This document shows positions 41,929-45,649 of a DNA stretch of 45,649 bases, one piece after another. Made by a program: the position numbers and the translations under genes. Below the pieces are notes generated by a model. It made no database searches. It was not told where the DNA came from and was given only the letters and a program-made list of their open reading frames with translations. The first letter of the stretch is position 1; the number at the start of each line of letters is the position of its first letter. This stretch comes from Paraburkholderia ribeironis (lineage in GTDB: Bacteria > Pseudomonadota > Gammaproteobacteria > Burkholderiales > Burkholderiaceae), in contig NZ_CYGX02000001.1 in the NCBI RefSeq assembly GCF_900019265.1, forward strand, positions 1 through 45,649. Reading direction: 5' to 3'.

Positions 41929-42357
41929 ATGGAACCCCAAGTAGCTGCATGGCAGCTCGACATGTTCGGCGACTCGTCGCCGGTACTCATCACCCCAGCC
42001 AGGCCGGACCCGCTGCCCGATCCGCACCTGTGGAGCGAGGAAGTGCGCGACAAGATGGTCGACGCATTGATTTCGCTTGCAAGCGACAGCCGACGCGGCG
42101 ATAGCATGCCTGAGTCTCTTATGGACTGTGCGGACCTGCTCGCGGAGCGCCTGCGTAACCGCAAGATCGACGCGGACGATTACCGCGCGACGCTCGGTTG
42201 GATCATGGGTTACTGGGATGGCGCGCTGCCTTACGTATACGTGTGCAAGGTTAACGGGGTCGATCCTGAGATCATGCAGGACGTCATTCTGAGCACGCCG
42301 TTGCTTGCGCGCGATCTGCGCGAACTGCAACGCATGTGCTTCGGCACGCTGCTGTAG
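41929..42357 (+). CDS. Conserved-looking plasmid protein, 142 aa
   Basis: From the ATG at 41929 (GGAG upstream). It is soluble, acidic and helical: WSEEVRDKMVDALISLASDS, then LMDCADLLAERLRNRKIDAD and DYRATLGWIMGYWDGALPYV. There is no signal or membrane segment. It lies ten bases before the next gene and is probably its operon partner. I do not recognise a family, but the codon-level coherence is good. Confidence 0.6.
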   Translation: MEPQVAAWQLDMFGDSSPVLITPARPDPLPDPHLWSEEVRDKMVDALISLASDSRRGDSMPESLMDCADLLAERLRNRKIDADDYRATLGWIMGYWDGALPYVYVCKVNGVDPEIMQDVILSTPLLARDLRELQRMCFGTLL

Positions 42358-42367
42358 GAGAAAAGAC

Positions 42368-43210
42368 ATGCCGAATGCTGCAACCCTCTTTTCCCGCGTA
42401 CTCGCGGATATGTTCCCTTGCAAGACTGCCACCTCCCATCAAGCTCCTTCTCAACCCCATCAAAACCCGCACGCCGCGGCGTCGAGTACCGATGACGCGT
42501 CGGCATCAACCGTGCGACATAACGTTCCGCATCATGTCGTAGGGCAGGGGGCGCCGAACGAAACCATCGTGACGATCGGCGATGTCCCACATCTCTTTGT
42601 CGACGAGGGCGATCACATTGTCCAGTTCGCGCCGGCATTTGACGATCATGCCGAGCAAACTGAGTTCGGCATGAAGATCGTCCCCGACCTCATTCCGTAC
42701 TGGTCTCAGGTCTGCATCCATCGTTGTGCGCTCAAGGAGGCACTGGCCACTGCGATCCGTCAGGTCCGCACAGGTGCCGTTCAAGGTGTGGCAAGCGCAC
42801 CGCAGGCGAGCAACATAGCGCCACAAGCCACAGCAAACGAAGGCGATGAGCCGTTCGAGTCATCGGGCGGCAGGCCCGCGCGCGAGCGGCGTGTTTCGAA
42901 TCACGACGGGGCGAGCGTTATAGGCCGCATCGTGTCGTGGGGCGAAGAGAAGTTTCCGGATCGCAAAAGGCCTGGGCGCTTCTATGAGTCGTTTGCGATG
43001 CACATCGAAACCGGAACGGGAGAACGCACGCTTCAGGGCGAAGGCCTCAAGGAAGCGATTGCCGAGTGCCGTTGCTCCGTTGGCGATGTCGTTTCTGTTC
43101 GCCGTCTGCGCAAGATCCAGGTGCCCGCAATACGGACCGACGGCACGCCGAAGATGGTCGACGGCAAACAGGTCATGTGGGACAAGTGGCTCTGGTCCAT
43201 TACTAAATAA
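42368..43210 (+). CDS. Plasmid protein with C-terminal LPD7/TraC-like small domain
   Basis: 280 aa from the ATG at 42368 (AGGAG upstream). The first 60 residues are disordered. Residues about 65-140 form an unknown helical part (FDDHAEQTEFGMKIVPDLIP). The C-terminal 100 residues (GRIVSWGEEKFPDRKRPGRF, then ERTLQGEGLKEAIAECRCSV and GDVVSVRRLRK) follow the pattern of a small domain fused to relaxases and conjugative primases (the WG-DLE-GD motif style). It lies 11 bases before ssb, which suggests a role in plasmid DNA processing. The assignment to that domain is tentative. Confidence 0.55.
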   Translation: MPNAATLFSRVLADMFPCKTATSHQAPSQPHQNPHAAASSTDDASASTVRHNVPHHVVGQGAPNETIVTIGDVPHLFVDEGDHIVQFAPAFDDHAEQTEFGMKIVPDLIPYWSQVCIHRCALKEALATAIRQVRTGAVQGVASAPQASNIAPQATANEGDEPFESSGGRPARERRVSNHDGASVIGRIVSWGEEKFPDRKRPGRFYESFAMHIETGTGERTLQGEGLKEAIAECRCSVGDVVSVRRLRKIQVPAIRTDGTPKMVDGKQVMWDKWLWSITK

Positions 43211-43221
43211 AGGAGTTTTAG

Positions 43222-43782
43222 ATGGCATCTGTGAACAAGGTTATCCTCGTGGGCAACCTCGGCGCTGACCCGGAAGTACGTTACCTGCCCAGCGGCGACG
43301 CTGTGGCCAATATCCGGCTCGCAACAACCGACCGCTACAAGGACAAGGCTTCGGGCGAGATGAAGGAAGCCACCGAGTGGCACCGGGTCTCGTTTTTCGG
43401 GCGTCTCGCGGAAATCGTGTCGGAGTATCTGAAGAAGGGCTCGTCGGTGTACCTCGAAGGCCGCATCCGCACACGCAAGTGGCAGGCGCAGGACGGTACC
43501 GACCGCTATTCGACTGAGATTGTCGCGGAGCAGATGCAGATGCTCGGCGGTCGCCCTGGCGATGACCGGCGATCACGCGATGACGATGATCAGTCCGGCC
43601 AGCCGCGCGCGAGTCGTCCGACACAGCAGCCTGCTGGTGGACGCCCGGCTGCGCAACCGCGTCAGCCTGCACATGCTGAGGGCGCGTCTATGGACTATGG
43701 CGGCGGCGGAGGCTTCTCGGACATGGACGACGACATACCGTTCCATGGTTTCCATGCACGCGCGGCGTGGTCCGTGATTTGA
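43222..43782 (+). CDS. ssb: Single-stranded DNA-binding protein with an extended C-terminus
   Basis: 186 aa. SSB tetramers coat single strands and recruit partners through a terminal acidic tip. The OB-fold (about 1-110) is textbook: [61 protein letters not shown] Gln/Pro/Arg linker follows. The tip MDDDIPF, which ends normal SSBs, is reached at residue 174, but twelve further residues ([12 protein letters not shown]) follow before the TGA. A free C-terminal Phe is needed for partner binding in known SSBs, so this extension is abnormal. AGGAG lies before the ATG. Confidence 0.93.
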   Translation: MASVNKVILVGNLGADPEVRYLPSGDAVANIRLATTDRYKDKASGEMKEATEWHRVSFFGRLAEIVSEYLKKGSSVYLEGRIRTRKWQAQDGTDRYSTEIVAEQMQMLGGRPGDDRRSRDDDDQSGQPRASRPTQQPAGGRPAAQPRQPAHAEGASMDYGGGGGFSDMDDDIPFHGFHARAAWSVI

Positions 43783-43928
43783 TCCCGCAAAGTCTCACCG
43801 TACTTCTTTAACCTCTCCTGTATTGCCTCACCTTCGTTGCAACGGCACACCTTCGGGTGTGTCGTGCGACGCATCTCTTCGCCAGCGTTGGCGACATCGT
43901 CTGTTCCATATACCCAATCCGTCTGCTG

Positions 43929-43964
43929 AAAAAAGCCGCCCGCCGATGCGCGGACCGCTTTTTT
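43929..43964. terminator. Bidirectional-looking terminator after ssb
   Basis: AAAAAAGC at 43929-43936 and GCTTTTTT at 43957-43964 close an imperfect GC-rich stem around a short loop, with A-run and T-run on either side, so it can work on both strands. A small UUCG-capped hairpin (GCACACC-TTCG-GGTGTGT, 43845-43862) lies just before. The stretch 43783-44030 has no confident gene. Confidence 0.65.
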
Positions 43965-44030
43965 GAGCACGCGTTTTTACGCCTGTCTCAGGCACCGACC
44001 AAAACCCACTCACTTCAAGGAGAGTGATTC

Positions 44031-45170
44031 ATGACTGTAAGAGCAAAAGAGCTGACGCCCGAGCAGTACGCGTGGCTACAGCGCAAGCTGGCCGGGTTCT
44101 CGCTCTCCCCGGAGCAATGGATTTCGCTCCTGGTGAGCTATGGCGTGCCTGCAGACCGTCTCACCGGCGACGCATGTGCATGCCCTATGTGCGGCGGAAC
44201 TGACCGCTTCACCTACGACAACAAGCGTGGGCGAGGCGACTGGGTATGCCGCCATTGCAATAATGGCGATGTGATGGCGGGCGACGGCCTTCAGTTAATC
44301 ACACGCGTCAACCGGATGGGGCTGTACCGGCTGATGCGTGAAATTGACGGTGGCCCTGCACCGCGGGCAACCCGTATCGCTGGCGCTGCTGAAGTACCAA
44401 AGCCTAAGCGCAAGGCAAGCCCGGAGTTCACTGCCAAGCGTCTGAACTCGATGTGGAATGCTGCGAAGCCCCTGTCGGCTGGTGACCTGGTGATGCGTTA
44501 TCTGGGCGCCCGCGTGGCCGGCTTACGTGTTGCACCCTCGCCGGCGCTGCGACTCGGCATGCTCGAGTATCGGCACGAGAAGAAGGTGATCGGCAGCTGG
44601 CCAGGCATCCTCGCGCGGTTCGAGTTGCCCGATGGACGGCTCGGCACGCTGCACCGGACTTTTCTTGAACGATCGACGCCGTCAAAGGCGCAGATCGTTT
44701 CGTCCGACGGCGAAATCCTCGACCCGAAGCTCAACGACATGACGCTCAATCCGCTTGCTGGCGGTGCCGTACGTCTGATGGAGCCGAAGAACGGAGAGAT
44801 CGGCGTCGCAGAGGGTCTGGAAACGGCGTGCGCCGCACACATGCTGACGGGTGTACCGATGTGGTACTGCCTGAACATCGGGCTGCTGCGTCAGTTCGTG
44901 GTGCCAGAAGGTTTCGGCATTCGCGTGGTGCATATCTTTGTCGACTTTGACGCTGTCGATCCTAAGACCGGCAAGTCTGTCGGCGTTGCGGGTGGCGTCG
45001 AGCTGGCGAAGCGTCTGCGTGCAGAAGGCTTTACCGCGATCGTTCATCGTCCGCGCTTGCGCGGCACAGACTTCGCGGACGAGTGGATGACGCGCAGCAC
45101 GAACAGTGTTCCGCTTTTGACAACGCAGCGGGTCGCTCGATCCGCCGCGAAGGCTGCAGCAACAGCCTGA
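44031..45170 (+). CDS. P4-type plasmid DNA primase (zinc ribbon plus Toprim)
   Basis: 379 aa. The zinc ribbon Cys51, Cys54, Cys73, Cys76 (CPMCGGTDRF, then DWVCRHC) is the template-binding part of P4/TraC-type primases. A linker is followed by the Toprim catalytic part (about 260-340) with Glu in GVAEGLETACAAH and Asp pair in VHIFVDFDA, giving the metal site. The helicase domain of the long P4 alpha protein is absent, so this is a stand-alone primase form found on plasmids. A strong AAGGAGAG lies seven bases before the ATG. It follows ssb beyond a terminator, so it likely has its own promoter. Confidence 0.87.
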   Translation: MTVRAKELTPEQYAWLQRKLAGFSLSPEQWISLLVSYGVPADRLTGDACACPMCGGTDRFTYDNKRGRGDWVCRHCNNGDVMAGDGLQLITRVNRMGLYRLMREIDGGPAPRATRIAGAAEVPKPKRKASPEFTAKRLNSMWNAAKPLSAGDLVMRYLGARVAGLRVAPSPALRLGMLEYRHEKKVIGSWPGILARFELPDGRLGTLHRTFLERSTPSKAQIVSSDGEILDPKLNDMTLNPLAGGAVRLMEPKNGEIGVAEGLETACAAHMLTGVPMWYCLNIGLLRQFVVPEGFGIRVVHIFVDFDAVDPKTGKSVGVAGGVELAKRLRAEGFTAIVHRPRLRGTDFADEWMTRSTNSVPLLTTQRVARSAAKAAATA

Positions 45171-45184
45171 TCTGTAACTTGAAT

Positions 45185-45254
45185 GGCGGCGTGCGCCGCT
45201 GACAATCAACTCGCCCGGTGGGGATACTCCCCGCTGGGCAGTATTCCGTCGGGC
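45185..45254 (+). promoter_or_regulatory. Folded leader with alternative pairings and a T-run (attenuator-like)
   Basis: GCCC (45213-45216) can pair with GGGC (45236-45239) enclosing the inner stem GGGG/CCCC, or GCCCG (45213-45217) can pair with CGGGC at 45250-45254, which is followed by six T residues, like a weak terminator. The two pairings exclude each other. A further hairpin GCGGC/GCCGC lies at 45186-45199. It may simply end the primase gene, but it is placed 20 bases before the next start. Confidence 0.4.
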
Positions 45255-45273
45255 TTTTTTCTGGAGCAGAAAA

Positions 45274-45498
45274 ATGGCCTCGTTCAAGATTCTGTTGGGC
45301 AATTACTCGATCGTCGCGACGAACGGTGCAAGTGGTGGTCGCCAGCCGGTTGGCAAGTCGGATGCCGTGTCGTTCGATGTCATCGACCGTCGTTCGCAGG
45401 GCAACGTGCAGTTCGCTGCGCGCGATCAGACGTTTTCCGAGGCGTGGGATTTTTGCGCACGTCGTCTCCTTGTTATTGCTGCCTCGCGGCCGCACTGA
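45274..45498 (+). CDS. Small protein, 74 aa
   Basis: From the ATG at 45274 (GGAG upstream). MASFKILLGNYSIVATNGAS and DAVSFDVIDRRSQGNVQFAA look like a small beta-rich protein, with a helical end (FSEAWDFCARRLLVIAAS). No signal peptide. Its leader shares TTTTTCTGGAG with the start region of the gene at 41433. Family unknown. Confidence 0.55.
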   Translation: MASFKILLGNYSIVATNGASGGRQPVGKSDAVSFDVIDRRSQGNVQFAARDQTFSEAWDFCARRLLVIAASRPH

Positions 45499-45514
45499 AC
45501 CGTGAATGCAAAAC

Positions 45515-45538
45515 GGCTCCCCCAGTAATGGGGGAGCC
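45515..45538 (+). terminator. Hairpin after the 74-aa gene, T-run missing
   Basis: A perfect 10-bp stem (GGCTCCCCCA at 45515-45524, TGGGGGAGCC at 45529-45538) with loop GTAA, 16 bases after the stop. The usual T-run is absent; instead the probable insertion sequence begins directly, as if insertion had cut the terminator. Confidence 0.55.
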
Positions 45539-45649
45539 TCAGACTGCTGACAAAGTCCCCCTCAAAGCCTGGCCACGCGCCGGGCTTTGTCGTTTAATGA
45601 GCGTCATGCTCAAGAACCCGACACCGATCCAGCACGAACTCGAGATGGT
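45539..45649 (+). mobile_element. Left end of a probable IS1182-type insertion sequence (cut by window edge)
   Basis: A terminal-repeat-like stretch CAGACTGCTGACAAAGTCCC (45540-45559) is followed by an imperfect hairpin (CAAAGCCTGGC/GCCGGGCTTTG) and the start of a transposase-like frame. The far end lies outside the window, so terminal repeats and target duplication cannot be confirmed. Confidence 0.45.
45606..45649 (+). CDS. IS1182-type transposase, N-terminal fragment
   Basis: The ATG at 45606 opens MLKNPTPIQHELEMV and runs off the window. This opening, a short basic start followed by QxELEMV, is that of IS1182-group DDE transposases (which continue TLDxLVPxDHLLR), but only 14 residues are visible, so the call is tentative. 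Confidence 0.45.
   Translation, partial: MLKNPTPIQHELEM

Noticed and set aside
43695..43970. Minus-strand frame overlapping the end of ssb
   Set aside because: The stretch [20 protein letters not shown] looks protein-like, but the frame would have to start inside the terminator at 43929-43964 and has no ribosome binding site. It is worth a homology search only.

Overview
The window is GC-rich DNA (roughly 60% by eye) with the gene content of a large plasmid from a Burkholderiaceae-type betaproteobacterium (Paraburkholderia, Caballeronia, Burkholderia, Cupriavidus or Ralstonia). The basis is a Rep_3 initiator with 14 iterons, two ParA/ParB pairs with palindromic centromere candidates, a DUF3701-type tyrosine recombinase, an R64-type thin-pilus locus, a plasmid SSB and a P4-type primase. 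The genus is inferred from family resemblance only.

Layout. (1) 1-11,900 is an accessory region: a membrane-inserted patatin phospholipase with two small partners, a large HEPN (ApeA-like) protein, a two-gene integrase module, a second integrase reduced to its tail, several decayed small genes, an HNH endonuclease and a lipoprotein. (2) 12,000-18,600 is the replication and partition core: three 20-bp palindromes, parA-parB, a divergent rep gene, an iteron-rich origin with a perfect DnaA box, then a second and quite different parB-parA pair with its own palindrome. (3) 18,818-34,405 is one continuous rightward operon of 14 genes ending in a strong terminator. It starts with the core proteins of a type IV secretion system (VirB8, VirB9, VirB10), passes through two lytic transglycosylases and a second, composite VirB9/TcpQ-like protein, and runs without a break into a complete R64-like type IVb pilus set (PilL-like, N, O, P, Q, R, S, V and a secreted cysteine-rich last protein). 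No VirB4, VirB6, VirB11, VirD4, relaxase or prepilin peptidase lies in the window. (4) 34,510-38,707 (leftward) holds a CAP-domain lipoprotein and a four-gene operon with a coiled-coil DUF3102-like protein and a protein that looks like FlhD and FlhC fused in one chain. (5) 38,712-39,866 is an IS1341-type element with a frameshifted tnpB. (6) 40,253-45,498 holds a NERD-domain protein and a rightward set of plasmid maintenance genes (membrane/alanine-rich protein, two plasmid proteins, SSB, primase, small protein). The right edge enters a probable IS1182-type insertion sequence.

How it may work together. Rep acting on the iterons, with ParAB acting on the palindromes, would replicate and segregate the plasmid, and SSB and primase would serve lagging-strand or transfer DNA synthesis. 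The hybrid operon would build an envelope-spanning VirB8/9/10 channel and a retractable thin pilus from one transcript. That would make it either a conjugation/attachment apparatus whose motor genes lie outside the window, or a pilus that has adopted a T4SS outer-membrane core. The main candidates for new biology are this hybrid operon (with anomalies in its pilin leader, minor pilin start and ATPase P-loop), the FlhD-FlhC fusion, and the covarying flanks of the centromere palindromes.
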